Assembly: GCA_943367595.1 (NCBI GenBank)
Contig: CALRJS020000004.1
Coordinates: forward strand, 1-64,000
Length of the DNA stretch: 64,000 nucleotides
DNA from: MW101C3 sp943367595
GTDB lineage: Bacteria > Cyanobacteriota > Cyanobacteriia > PCC-6307 > Cyanobiaceae
Direction of reading: 5' to 3'
Made by a program: the position numbers and the translations under genes. Below, piece after piece: positions 1 to 8,616 of the stretch. Within the stretch, counting starts at the first letter, position 1. The number at the start of each line of letters is the position of its first letter. Below the pieces are notes generated by a model. The model made no database searches. It worked only from the letters and a program-made list of their open reading frames with translations, and was not told the DNA's origin.

Positions 1-141
1 GATCGCTACCTGGGTGCCTTCAATTACCGCTTCAACCGCCGCTTCAACTTGGCAACAATGACTGAGCGAGTGGTTCATGCCATCTGCAGCTGCGACGCTC
101 GGCCGGAACGCATCTTGAGGAGTGCGGAGCTAGCTACCTAA
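1..141 (+). mobile_element. C-terminal fragment of an IS1595-type (ISXO2-like) transposase
   Basis: The window opens inside a reading frame that runs to a TAA at 139-141, giving 46 residues. The translation carries the motif YLGAFNYRFNRRF followed by a helical tail. This is the typical end of DDE transposases of the IS1595/ISXO2 type (a YL-x-EF-x-x-RFNRR signature, from family knowledge). The rest of the element lies left of the window, so it cannot be judged whether the copy is intact. A small unrelated gene begins 12 bases after the stop. No terminal inverted repeat could be recognised on this side. Confidence 0.7.
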
Positions 142-153
142 TCAGGTCCGTTC

Positions 154-393
154 ATGAACTCGGCGGGCGGCTTCGGCCAGGGCACGCCTTTCGGCAGCAG
201 CGGACTGTCGCTCGATACGGTGCTGCCGGTTCCCCCTCCGATCGAAACCGTGAACGTACGGCTGGTGGAGGACGCCACGCCGGCAACCCGCTGGGCCGCA
301 GATGCGGGGCTCACCTCCTTGCCGCCGCTGGAAATCAGCCCCGAGGAAGAAGCGGAGCTGATGAAGGGCTTGCTGCGGGTGGTGCTGGACTGA
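154..393 (+). CDS. Small hypothetical protein (79 aa)
   Basis: A 79-residue protein I do not recognise. The N-terminus is rich in Gly, Ser and Pro. The C-terminus is an acidic helix (ISPEEEAELMKGLLRVVLD). It has no signal peptide or membrane segment. It lies between a transposase end and the convergent RNase J gene, whose stop is 26 bases away. Third positions look G/C rich like the neighbours, which favours real coding. The position right next to an IS end leaves open that this is the surviving 3' part of a larger gene. Confidence 0.5.
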   Translation: MNSAGGFGQGTPFGSSGLSLDTVLPVPPPIETVNVRLVEDATPATRWAADAGLTSLPPLEISPEEEAELMKGLLRVVLD

Positions 394-418
394 AGCCCGG
401 CACCACCCGGCGGCGCGA

Positions 419-2395
419 TCAGCCGGCGGCCGTGGAGCGGCGGCGGCGCACCCGATTGGCGGGCATTTCCGGCTCCTCGCGACGCAGCACCGCGGGCTCC
501 TCTTTCACCACGGCGGCAGCTGTCGCTGCCACGGCCAGCTGACGTGCAGGGGTGGCGGCAGGTGCCGGTGCCGTGCGGGCCCCGCCGTCGCGGACCACCT
601 CACGGCTCTGGTGCCGCACGGTGCGGGGAGCCGGCCGGGTGTCGGGCTCGGCATCGGCGCGGCCCTTGTAGGCCGGCGTGCCACCGGGAGCCGGCTGAAC
701 CAGGCAGATGATCAGCGGCTCCACCTGCAGCTCGCGGCGCAGCCGGCGCTGCAGCCCCACTTCAATCTCACGCTGCACGCCCACCCAATCCACGTCGGGA
801 GCCTTGCCGCCGCTGTTGCGGGAGAGCTGATTCCAGCGGTTCTCCAGCACCCAGGTGATCTCACGCTCGGCCCAGACCGAGAGCTTGCGGGCGTCGGCGG
901 TGGTGACCACGCCGCGCAGGTTGACCCGCGGCGGTGCCGCCATCACGCCATCGGTGCTGATCACGGTGAGCAGGGTGATCACGCCGTCTTCGGCCAGCTG
1001 CTGCCGCTCCTTGAGCACGCGGGCATCGACGATGCCGTTGCGGGAGGCATCGAGCAGCTCGATGCCGGCCTTCACCGGTTCCCCCTTATGGATGCGATCG
1101 GGGGTGAGTTCCACCACATCACCGTTGTCGATGATGAGGATGTTGTCGGCGGGAACCCCCATCGACTGGGCCGTCCTGGAGTGGCACACGAGCATGCGGT
1201 GCTCACCGTGCACGGGCACGAAGAACTTCGGCCGGGTGAGCGCCAGCATCAACTTGTGATCTTCCTGGCAACCGTGACCGGACACGTGAATGCCCTCGCC
1301 TTTGCCGTACACCACTTTCGCTCCCATCATCATCAGCCGGTCGATGGTGTTCACCACCGAGATGGTGTTGCCCGGAATCGGGCTGGCCGAGAAGATGATC
1401 GTGTCGGTGGATTTCACCTGCACCTGGGGGTGCTCGCCACGGGAGATGCGGCTCAGGGCAGCGAGGGGTTCCCCCTGGCTGCCGGTCATCAGCAGCAGGG
1501 TTTCACGGTCGGGCAGATCGCGGATCTGCTTGATCGGCACGAACAGCTCATCGGGGCAGCGGATGTAGCCCAGCTCGCGAGCCTTGGCAATCACGTTGAG
1601 CATGGAGCGGCCCAGCAGGCCCACCTTGCGGCCGTGCTTCATGGCCAGCTCCAGGATCATCGACACCCGATGCACCGAGCTGGCGAAGGTGGTGACGATC
1701 ACCCGGCCTTCGGCATTGGCGAAGTGGCGATCCAGATTCGGGAACACGGCCCGCTCGGGCGGAGTGAACCCGGGAATCTCGGCATTGGTGGAGTCGCTGA
1801 ACAGGCAGAGCACGCCCTGCTCGCCGTAATGGGCCATGCGCTGGATGTCGAAGTACTCGCCATCCACCGGGGTGTGGTCGAACTTGAAATCGCCGGTGAA
1901 CACCACCACGCCCACGGGGGTGGTGATCGCAAGGCTGAAGCTGTCAGCGATCGAGTGGGTGTTGCGGATGAACTCCACCTTGAAATGCTGCCCCACCTTC
2001 ACCACATCCCGGGGGCTAACGGTTTGGATGACGGTGCGATCGGTGACCGCTGCCTCCTCCATTTTCCCCTGCAGCATGGACATCGCCAGCCGCGGCCCAT
2101 AGATCACGGGGATGTTGAAGTTCTTGAGGTGATGCGGAATACCGCCGATGTGATCTTCGTGGCCGTGGGTCACGATCATGCCGCGGATGCGCTTCTGGTT
2201 CTCGCGCAGGTAGCTGGTATCGGGCAGCACCACGTTCACGCCGTGCATGCCGTCGCTGGGGAAGGCCAGGCCGGCATCCACCAGCATCAGATCATCGCCG
2301 TACTCGAACACGCAGGTGTTCTTGCCGATCTCGTGCAGGCCGCCGAGGGGAATCACGCGGAGACAGGGTTGTTTGCCGTTGGTGCTTGAGGTCAT
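419..2395 (-). CDS. rnj: Ribonuclease J (metallo-beta-lactamase/beta-CASP RNase)
   Basis: RNase J performs 5'-3' exonucleolytic and endonucleolytic mRNA decay and maturation in the cytoplasm. The zinc-binding HxHxDH motif is visible as THGHEDH at residues 76-82. The N-terminal GGLHEIGKNT strand, a beta-CASP region with TGSQGEP, and a late VHGEHRM motif all fit the family. The core is about 550 residues. The last roughly 100 residues are a Pro/Ala/Arg-rich, probably disordered tail ending RRRRSTAAG, as is common in cyanobacterial RNase J. Start ATG at 2395. It is convergent with the small gene at 154-393 and probably leads its own transcript, because dapA ends 126 bases upstream in the same direction. 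Confidence 0.95.
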   Translation of the reverse strand: MTSSTNGKQPCLRVIPLGGLHEIGKNTCVFEYGDDLMLVDAGLAFPSDGMHGVNVVLPDTSYLRENQKRIRGMIVTHGHEDHIGGIPHHLKNFNIPVIYGPRLAMSMLQGKMEEAAVTDRTVIQTVSPRDVVKVGQHFKVEFIRNTHSIADSFSLAITTPVGVVVFTGDFKFDHTPVDGEYFDIQRMAHYGEQGVLCLFSDSTNAEIPGFTPPERAVFPNLDRHFANAEGRVIVTTFASSVHRVSMILELAMKHGRKVGLLGRSMLNVIAKARELGYIRCPDELFVPIKQIRDLPDRETLLLMTGSQGEPLAALSRISRGEHPQVQVKSTDTIIFSASPIPGNTISVVNTIDRLMMMGAKVVYGKGEGIHVSGHGCQEDHKLMLALTRPKFFVPVHGEHRMLVCHSRTAQSMGVPADNILIIDNGDVVELTPDRIHKGEPVKAGIELLDASRNGIVDARVLKERQQLAEDGVITLLTVISTDGVMAAPPRVNLRGVVTTADARKLSVWAEREITWVLENRWNQLSRNSGGKAPDVDWVGVQREIEVGLQRRLRRELQVEPLIICLVQPAPGGTPAYKGRADAEPDTRPAPRTVRHQSREVVRDGGARTAPAPAATPARQLAVAATAAAVVKEEPAVLRREEPEMPANRVRRRRSTAAG

Positions 2396-2521
2396 CAGGG
2401 GTGTCTCCGGATCAGATCCGGAACGAAGGGGAATGGAGCCGTGGAGCAGATGTTGTGGTCTGGTGCGGTGAAGCTGAAGCAGGAGTTCCGGGCGAGGCCA
2501 TGCCGGAGGGGAGCCTTGGCG

Positions 2522-3418
2522 TCACGTGGGACGCAGGGCGGCCAGGGCCGTGGTCAATCGCTCACGCACATCGCTGTCGGCAGAAACAAGGGGAAGTCGG
2601 GGGGCGCCCACGGGCCAGCCTTCGAGCTGCAGGGCGGCCTTGACGGGAATCGGATTGGTGCAGGAGAACAGCGCCCGGCACAGCGGCATCATCTGCTCGT
2701 GCAGCGCCTGGGCGGTGGCATGATCGCCGGCATGGAAGGCAGAGATCATCTGCTGGATCCGAGGGCCCACCAGATGGCTGGCCACGCTCACCACACCCAC
2801 AGCGCCGAGCGCCAGCATCGGCAGGGTGAGGGCATCGTCGCCGCTGTAGATCGCCAGGGCGGAGCCGCAGCGGACCCGCAGCTGGGTGACTTCATCGGTG
2901 CTGCCACTGGCGGCCTTGTAGCTCACCACGTTGGGCAGATCCATCAGCCGCTCGGTGGTATCCGGGGCCAGGCTGCAGGAGGTGCGGCCGGGGATGTTGT
3001 AAAGCATGATCGGCAGCTCCGGCACGGCGCTGGCGACGGCCCGGAAGTGCGCCTCAAGCCCCTCCTGGGGCGGTTTGTTGTAGTAAGGCACCACCACCAG
3101 GGCACCGTCGGCGCCGAGCGCGGCCGCCTGGGAGATCGCCTCCACGGCCTCGGCGGTGCAGTTGCTGCCGGTGCCGGCGAGCACCTTGGCGCCGGGTCCC
3201 ACCGCCTCCTTCACGGCCTGGAACAACTGATGCTGCTCGTCCCAGCTGAGCGTGGGGGATTCGCCGGTGGTGCCGCACACCACCAGGCCATCGGAGCCAT
3301 GGGCCACCAGGTGCACCGCGAGGCGGGCCGCCAGATCGAGATCAAGGGAGCCATCGGCCGCAAACGGCGTGACCATGGCGGTGAGCACCCGGCCGAAAGG
3401 CGCGGCAACCCGTGTCAA
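2522..3418 (-). CDS. dapA: 4-hydroxy-tetrahydrodipicolinate synthase
   Basis: DapA condenses pyruvate with aspartate semialdehyde in the diaminopimelate/lysine branch, feeding protein and peptidoglycan synthesis. With a TTG start at 3418 the protein has 298 residues, the usual length. Family marks are the GTTGESPTL loop, the catalytic Tyr140 in LYNIPGRT, and the Schiff-base Lys168 in SYKAAS. The TTG is chosen because it overlaps the asd stop (TTGA) and has an AGGAGG six bases upstream. The longer upstream frame is only a shadow inside asd. Coupling with asd, which makes its substrate, implies a translationally linked two-gene operon. Confidence 0.93.
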   Translation of the reverse strand: MTRVAAPFGRVLTAMVTPFAADGSLDLDLAARLAVHLVAHGSDGLVVCGTTGESPTLSWDEQHQLFQAVKEAVGPGAKVLAGTGSNCTAEAVEAISQAAALGADGALVVVPYYNKPPQEGLEAHFRAVASAVPELPIMLYNIPGRTSCSLAPDTTERLMDLPNVVSYKAASGSTDEVTQLRVRCGSALAIYSGDDALTLPMLALGAVGVVSVASHLVGPRIQQMISAFHAGDHATAQALHEQMMPLCRALFSCTNPIPVKAALQLEGWPVGAPRLPLVSADSDVRERLTTALAALRPT

Positions 3419-4566
3419 ACGGCACCTCCTGCAAGGGATTGCGCGCGGGAGGGCGGTGCCTCGGAGGCCTTGGCACTGCCGCCGTGGGGCTGGCGGGCCG
3501 GGTCGAACAGCAGTTCGGCGATCTGGATGGCGTTGAGCGCGGCCCCCTTGCGGATCTGATCGCCACAGAGCCACAGCTCCAGCGCATGCGGATCGCTGAT
3601 GTCCTGGCGCAGCCGGCCGATCGCCACCGGATCCCTGCCGGTCACATCGGTGGGCATGGGGAAACGGTTGGCATCGAAATCCTCGATCAGCTCCACACCG
3701 GGTGCCGCCGCCAGCAGGGCGCGGGCCTCCTCGGGCGGGAAGGGCTCTTCGAACTCGATGTTCACTGCCTCTGAATGGGCCCTGAGCACGGGCACGCGCA
3801 CGCAGGTGGCAGTGAGCCGCAGCTGCGGCAGCTGCATGATCTTGCGGGTTTCATTGACCATCTTCAGCTCCTCCTCGCAGTAGCCGTTGCCCTGCAGCGG
3901 CGAGTTGTGCAGAAAGAGGTTGAAGGCGAGCGAATGGGGCAGCACCGTGCTCACCGGCTGGCCGCCATCGAGCACGGTGCGGCTGAGCACGCGCAGCTCC
4001 TCCATCGCCCTGGCGCCCGCGCCGCTGGCCGATTGGTAGGTGCTCACCACGACGCGCCGGATCGGGCGACGGGCCTGCAGGGGAGCCAGGGCCAGGGTGA
4101 GCAGGATCGTGGTGCAGTTGGGGTTGGCCACGATGCCCCGGTGGGCGAACGCTGCCGCCGGGTTCACTTCGGGAACCACCAGCGGCACCTCCTCATCCAG
4201 CCGAAACGCGCTGGAGTTGTCGATCACGACGGCGCCGGCCGCCACCGCCACCGGCGCCCACTGCCTGGAGATGGAGCCGCCTGCAGAGGCCAGGACCAGG
4301 TCCACGCCGTTGAAGGCTTCCGGGCCGACCGGCTGGACGGTGAGCGCCTGGCCTCGCCAGGTGAGGCTGCGGCCTGCGGAACGGGGGGAGGCCAGCAGGC
4401 GCAGCTCGGCCACCGGGAACTGGCGTTCCTCCAGCAGCTCGAGCAGCTCACAGCCCACCGCACCGGTGGCGCCGAGCACGGCGACGGTGAGGGGCTGGCG
4501 GTTCAGGAAGGAGGCGGATGGTGCGGTGGACAACGTGGCGGGGGAGAACGGAGCAGCAGACGACAA
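3415..4566 (-). CDS. asd: Aspartate-semialdehyde dehydrogenase
   Basis: Asd reduces aspartyl phosphate to aspartate semialdehyde with NADPH, the branch point to lysine, methionine and threonine. The NADP-binding GATGAVG is at residues 32-38 and the catalytic cysteine is Cys151 in NPNCTT. The later HSEAVN stretch carries the active-site His. At 383 residues it is some 35 longer than usual; the first 25 residues (Ser/Ala rich) look dispensable, so a later start is possible. Its stop overlaps the TTG start of dapA, giving an asd-dapA operon for consecutive pathway steps. Confidence 0.95.
   Translation of the reverse strand: MSSAAPFSPATLSTAPSASFLNRQPLTVAVLGATGAVGCELLELLEERQFPVAELRLLASPRSAGRSLTWRGQALTVQPVGPEAFNGVDLVLASAGGSISRQWAPVAVAAGAVVIDNSSAFRLDEEVPLVVPEVNPAAAFAHRGIVANPNCTTILLTLALAPLQARRPIRRVVVSTYQSASGAGARAMEELRVLSRTVLDGGQPVSTVLPHSLAFNLFLHNSPLQGNGYCEEELKMVNETRKIMQLPQLRLTATCVRVPVLRAHSEAVNIEFEEPFPPEEARALLAAAPGVELIEDFDANRFPMPTDVTGRDPVAIGRLRQDISDPHALELWLCGDQIRKGAALNAIQIAELLFDPARQPHGGSAKASEAPPSRAQSLAGGAV
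3425..3430 (-). promoter_or_regulatory. Shine-Dalgarno AGGAGG deciding the dapA TTG start
   Basis: A perfect AGGAGG on the minus strand lies inside the last codons of asd, six bases before the TTG at 3418. It supports the non-ATG start and translational coupling to asd. Confidence 0.7.
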
Positions 4567-4984
4567 CAGGATCAGACGGGGTGGAGCCGTAACGGCTCAG
4601 GAGGCTGCGGCCGGGCCTTGCAACGAGCGCTTGGAAAGAGAACGGAGTGGGCCGACAGTTGCAGCGGATGACGTGAAGAAAAGCGAAAAGGAGACGGTGA
4701 GGGGAACAGTGGGTTGTGAAAACTCTTTGCCGCCAGCGCGGCAATTCAGACGGGGTGGAAACGATCTGGGCTCGGGCTTGCGAGGAGAGCGATTCCTGCC
4801 GGCGTCAGACCGGATGGGGATATGGATCTGTTTGTCGTCCCGATCACCTTACCCGGACCCCATCGCTTTGGCGAACCAGGGATGGGCCTGCCTGGGGCGG
4901 CCCCTGCCCGCTCCATGGGGGGAGGGAGAGGCGGGTTTCTAGTATCGAGAGCTGCCCTGCCCCGCCGGTCCAGCCGGTTCGTCC
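4567..4984. other. Divergent intergenic region asd / tig (418 bases)
   Basis: No credible gene is present between the divergent asd and tig starts. It should hold both promoters. A TAGTAT hexamer at 4940-4945, 39 bases before the tig ATG, could be a -10 element, but no matching -35 box is visible. No riboswitch-like or RNA gene structure was recognised. Confidence 0.4.
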
Positions 4985-6412
4985 ATGAGCTCTGCTTTGA
5001 AGGTCAAGACCAGCCCCCGCCCCGGCAGCCGGTTGGCCCTGGAAGTGGAGATCCCCGGCGGCCGTTCCCAGGCCAGCTACGAAGCGGCGGTCAACAAGCT
5101 GAGCCGCAGCGTGCGCCTGCCGGGGTTCCGGCCTGGCAAGGTGCCGCGTCCGGTGCTGCTGCAGCAGATCGGTCCGCTGCGGATCCGTGCCACCGCCCTC
5201 GAAGATCTGGTCGACAGCGTCTGGCGCGATGCGCTCGCCCAGGAAAAGATCGAGGCGCTCAGCAGCCCCGAACTGAGCGAAGGCTTCGAGGCGCTGCTGG
5301 AGCGCTTCAACCCCGGTGAAGCCCTGGTGCTCACCCTGGAGCTGGATGTGCAGCCCACCCCCAGCCTGAAGACCACCACCGGCCTGACGGCCGAGGCGGA
5401 AGCCGTCAGCTTCGACCCAGCCCGCATCGATGAACTGATCGAGCAATCCCGCCGCCAGCGGGCCACCCTGGTGCCGGTGGAAGGCCGGCCCGCTGCGAGC
5501 GGCGACGTGGCGGTGGTGAGCTTCAGCGGCTGTTACGTCGACACCGGTGAGGCCATCGTGGGCGGCACCGCCGAAGCCCTGGAGGTGGAGCTCGACGACG
5601 GCCGCATGATCCCCGGTTTCGTGGAGGGCATCCTCGGCATGACCATCGGTGAGGAGCGCCAGGTCAGCTGCCAGTTCCCCGACGACTACCCGCAGGAAGA
5701 CGCGCGCGGCCGGGCTGCCAGCTTCGCGATCACGCTCAGCGACCTCAAGACCCGCGAACTGCCCGCCCTCGACGACGCCTTCGCCCAGGAAGCCAGTGAC
5801 AAGGCCACTGTGGCCGAGATGCGGGCCGACCTGGAAACCAGGCTGCGCGAAGACGCTGAACGGCGTGCCCGCAACGGCCGCCAGGAAGCCCTGCTCAACG
5901 CCCTGGTGGAGCAGCTGGAGGTGGAGCTGCCCGAAAGCCTGATCCAGCAGGAAGTGCGCTCCTTGATCGAGCAGACGGCCAGCCAGATCGCTCAGCAGGG
6001 CATGGACGTCAAGAAGCTGTTCACCCAGGATCTGGTGCGCAGCCTGATGGACACCTCCCGTCCTGAGGCAGTGCAGCGCCTGAAGCGCACCTTCGCCCTG
6101 CAGGCCCTGGCCGAAGCCGAAGCGATCGCGGTGGAGCCGGCCGTCATCGACGCCAAGGTGAAGGAGGTGAGCAAGGGCTTCAGCGACACCAGCAAGATCG
6201 ACCCCGAGCGGCTGCGGCTGGCCGTGGCCGACGACCTGCTGCGCGAGAAGCTGCTGGAGTGGCTGGAGGCGAACAGCACCGTCACCGAGAAGGCGCCGGA
6301 GCCGGCCGCACAGGCCGACAAGGGAGCTGACAAACCCGCCAGCAAAGGCTCCGCAGCCCCAGCCAGCGACAGCGACACCACCGCCACCGAACCTCCCGCC
6401 GCAGCAGGCTGA
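4985..6412 (+). CDS. tig: Trigger factor (ribosome-associated chaperone/PPIase)
   Basis: Trigger factor binds nascent chains at the ribosomal exit tunnel and has peptidyl-prolyl isomerase activity. The ribosome-binding signature appears near residue 45 as LPGFRPGKVPRPVL. The FKBP-like domain follows (about 160-245, with DGRMIPGFVEGILGM). A helical C-terminal domain is next, then an Ala/Lys/Pro-rich tail from about residue 440. The 475-residue length is slightly longer than usual because of that tail. It heads a plus-strand run with clpP (51 bases downstream) and clpX, an arrangement conserved in many bacteria that couples folding and proteolysis. Confidence 0.96.
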   Translation: MSSALKVKTSPRPGSRLALEVEIPGGRSQASYEAAVNKLSRSVRLPGFRPGKVPRPVLLQQIGPLRIRATALEDLVDSVWRDALAQEKIEALSSPELSEGFEALLERFNPGEALVLTLELDVQPTPSLKTTTGLTAEAEAVSFDPARIDELIEQSRRQRATLVPVEGRPAASGDVAVVSFSGCYVDTGEAIVGGTAEALEVELDDGRMIPGFVEGILGMTIGEERQVSCQFPDDYPQEDARGRAASFAITLSDLKTRELPALDDAFAQEASDKATVAEMRADLETRLREDAERRARNGRQEALLNALVEQLEVELPESLIQQEVRSLIEQTASQIAQQGMDVKKLFTQDLVRSLMDTSRPEAVQRLKRTFALQALAEAEAIAVEPAVIDAKVKEVSKGFSDTSKIDPERLRLAVADDLLREKLLEWLEANSTVTEKAPEPAAQADKGADKPASKGSAAPASDSDTTATEPPAAAG

Positions 6413-6463
6413 AGCGCAGCGGCCATAGATTGACACCATCTCCCCTTGCATCCCCACGGCCGC

Positions 6464-7144
6464 GTGATCGACGCCTTCCGCCCCCATCCGATCCAGAACC
6501 GCTGGCAGGGTCAACCACCCATCGCCCTCAGCGGCGTCGGGCCCCAGGCGGCTCCGGGGGTGCTCCCCACGGTGGTGGAGCAGTCCGGCAGGGGGGAGCG
6601 GGCGTTTGACATCTACTCCCGCCTGCTGCGGGAGCGGATCATCTTCCTCGGCACCGGCATCGACGACGCCGTGGCCGATTCGCTGGTGGCCCAGTTGCTC
6701 TTCCTGGAGGCGGAAGATCCCGACAAGGACATCCAGATCTACGTCAACTCGCCCGGTGGTTCGGTCACCGCGGGGCTGGCCATCTACGACACCATGCAGC
6801 AGGTGGCCCCCGATGTGGTCACCATTTGCTACGGCCTGGCCGCGAGCATGGGAGCCTTCCTGCTCTCCGGCGGCACCAAGGGCAAGCGCATGGCACTGCC
6901 CAGCGCGCGGATCATGATTCACCAGCCGCTGGGTGGTGCCCAGGGCCAGGCCGTCGACATCGAAATCCAGGCGAAGGAGATCCTTTTCCTCAAGGACACC
7001 CTGAACGGACTGATGGCCGAACACACCGGCCAGCCCCTGGCAAGGATTGCCGAAGACACCGACCGCGATTACTTTTTGTCTCCACACGAAGCCGTGGCCT
7101 ACGGGCTGATCGACCGTGTCGTCACCGACACCACACCGGTCTGA
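6464..7144 (+). CDS. clpP: ATP-dependent Clp protease proteolytic subunit
   Basis: ClpP is the serine protease chamber that works with the ClpX unfoldase encoded next. The catalytic Ser128 lies in LAASMGAF and His153 in MIHQPLGG, with the Asp farther on in the usual place. I choose the GTG at 6464 (protein starting MIDAFRPHPIQ, 226 aa), since related cyanobacterial ClpP begin this way. A TTG 18 bases upstream is the alternative. The extra 45 residues before the core VVEQSGRGERAFDIYSRLL are typical of this cyanobacterial paralogue. It lies between tig and clpX in one orientation. Confidence 0.94.
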   Translation: MIDAFRPHPIQNRWQGQPPIALSGVGPQAAPGVLPTVVEQSGRGERAFDIYSRLLRERIIFLGTGIDDAVADSLVAQLLFLEAEDPDKDIQIYVNSPGGSVTAGLAIYDTMQQVAPDVVTICYGLAASMGAFLLSGGTKGKRMALPSARIMIHQPLGGAQGQAVDIEIQAKEILFLKDTLNGLMAEHTGQPLARIAEDTDRDYFLSPHEAVAYGLIDRVVTDTTPV

Positions 7145-7257
7145 GCCACGCCGGTCTGAGCCCCACCAGCGCAGCCTCCTTCGTCTGATCCCGCCATTCC
7201 GGCCCCCTCTGGAGTTCCGGCCTCCAGCGTTCCTCCTCCGCTCCCGGATCCCACGCG

Positions 7258-8604
7258 ATGGCCAAGTTCGACGCCCATCTGAAGTGCTCGTTCTGCGGAA
7301 AATCGCAGGAACAGGTGCGGAAGCTGATCGCCGGACCGGGCGTTTACATCTGCGACGAATGCATCGATCTCTGCAACGAGATTCTCGATGAAGAGCTGGT
7401 GGACACGGCGGGCAGCCCCCGCACCCACCACGACAGCGGCCGCAAGCCTGCGCCCAGGAAGGGCACCAAACCGGCCCCCACCCTTGCCACCGTTCCGAAG
7501 CCGCGGGAGATCAAGGCCTACCTCGACCGGCAGGTGGTGGGGCAGGACGAAGCCAAGAAAGTGCTGTCGGTGGCGGTTTACAACCACTACAAACGCCTCG
7601 CCTGGCAGGGCGATGGGCAGGGCGAAACCGACCATCTCGCCACCCGTCTGCACAAATCCAACATCCTGCTGATCGGCCCCACCGGCTCCGGCAAGACCCT
7701 CCTGGCCCAGACGCTCGCCGAGCTGCTTGATGTGCCCTTCGCGGTGGCCGACGCCACCACGCTCACCGAAGCCGGCTACGTGGGCGAAGACGTGGAGAAC
7801 ATCCTGCTGCGGCTGCTGCAGAAGGCCGACCTGGATGTGGAGCAGGCCCAGCGAGGCATCATCTACATCGACGAGATCGACAAGATCGCCCGCAAGAGCG
7901 AGAACCCCTCGATTACCCGCGATGTCTCGGGCGAAGGGGTGCAGCAGGCCCTGCTCAAGATGCTGGAGGGAACGGTGGCCAACGTGCCGCCGCAGGGGGG
8001 CCGCAAGCACCCCTACCAAGACTGCATCCAGATCGACACCAGCCAGATCCTGTTCGTCTGCGGCGGCGCCTTCACCGGCCTCGAGGATGTGGTGCAGCGG
8101 CGGCTGGGGCGCAATTCGATCGGCTTTCTGCCCAGCGACGGCCGCGGCCGCAGCCGCGTCCAGAAGGAGCAGCAGGCGGCCCACGTGCTGCGCCATCTGG
8201 AACCCGACGACCTGGTGCGCTACGGCCTGATCCCCGAATTCATCGGCCGGCTGCCGGTGAGCGCCGTGCTCGAACCGCTCGACATCCGCTCCCTCGAAGC
8301 CATCCTCACCGAGCCGCGCGACGCGCTGGTGAAGCAGTTCCAGACCCTGATGAGCATGGACAACGTGCGGCTGGAATTCGAGGCCGGCGCCATTGAGGCG
8401 ATCGCCCAGGAGGCCCACCGCCGCCGCACCGGCGCCCGGGCGCTGCGGGGCATCGTCGAGGAACTGATGCTCGATGTGATGTACGACATCCCCTCCAACG
8501 ACGCGATCACCACCTTCACGATCACCCGTGAGCTGGTGGAGCAGCGCTCGCGCGCCAAGATCCTTCCTTACCCCGGCCTGGTCGACAAACAGGAATCCGC
8601 TTGA
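7258..8604 (+). CDS. clpX: ATP-dependent Clp protease ATP-binding subunit ClpX
   Basis: ClpX is a hexameric AAA+ unfoldase that feeds substrates to ClpP. The N-terminal zinc-binding domain shows Cys10, Cys13, Cys32 and Cys35. The Walker A GPTGSGKT is near residue 140. Walker B IIYIDEIDK and the sensor/arginine regions follow, with GYVGEDVE as pore-type loop. The length of 448 is typical. A basic Pro/Lys linker lies between the zinc domain and the AAA+ domain. It lies 113 bases after clpP and 12 bases before the next gene, suggesting tig-clpP-clpX-LRAT are co-transcribed. Confidence 0.97.
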   Translation: MAKFDAHLKCSFCGKSQEQVRKLIAGPGVYICDECIDLCNEILDEELVDTAGSPRTHHDSGRKPAPRKGTKPAPTLATVPKPREIKAYLDRQVVGQDEAKKVLSVAVYNHYKRLAWQGDGQGETDHLATRLHKSNILLIGPTGSGKTLLAQTLAELLDVPFAVADATTLTEAGYVGEDVENILLRLLQKADLDVEQAQRGIIYIDEIDKIARKSENPSITRDVSGEGVQQALLKMLEGTVANVPPQGGRKHPYQDCIQIDTSQILFVCGGAFTGLEDVVQRRLGRNSIGFLPSDGRGRSRVQKEQQAAHVLRHLEPDDLVRYGLIPEFIGRLPVSAVLEPLDIRSLEAILTEPRDALVKQFQTLMSMDNVRLEFEAGAIEAIAQEAHRRRTGARALRGIVEELMLDVMYDIPSNDAITTFTITRELVEQRSRAKILPYPGLVDKQESA

Positions 8605-8616
8605 GGCACAGCCGCC

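Noticed and set aside
611..2389. A 592-residue open frame on the plus strand, opposite RNase J
   Set aside because: It is fully antisense to a strongly conserved gene, His/Gly rich without motifs, and arises because G/C-rich third positions leave the opposite strand open. The same reason rules out the long antisense frames opposite murC, argH, pilB and others.
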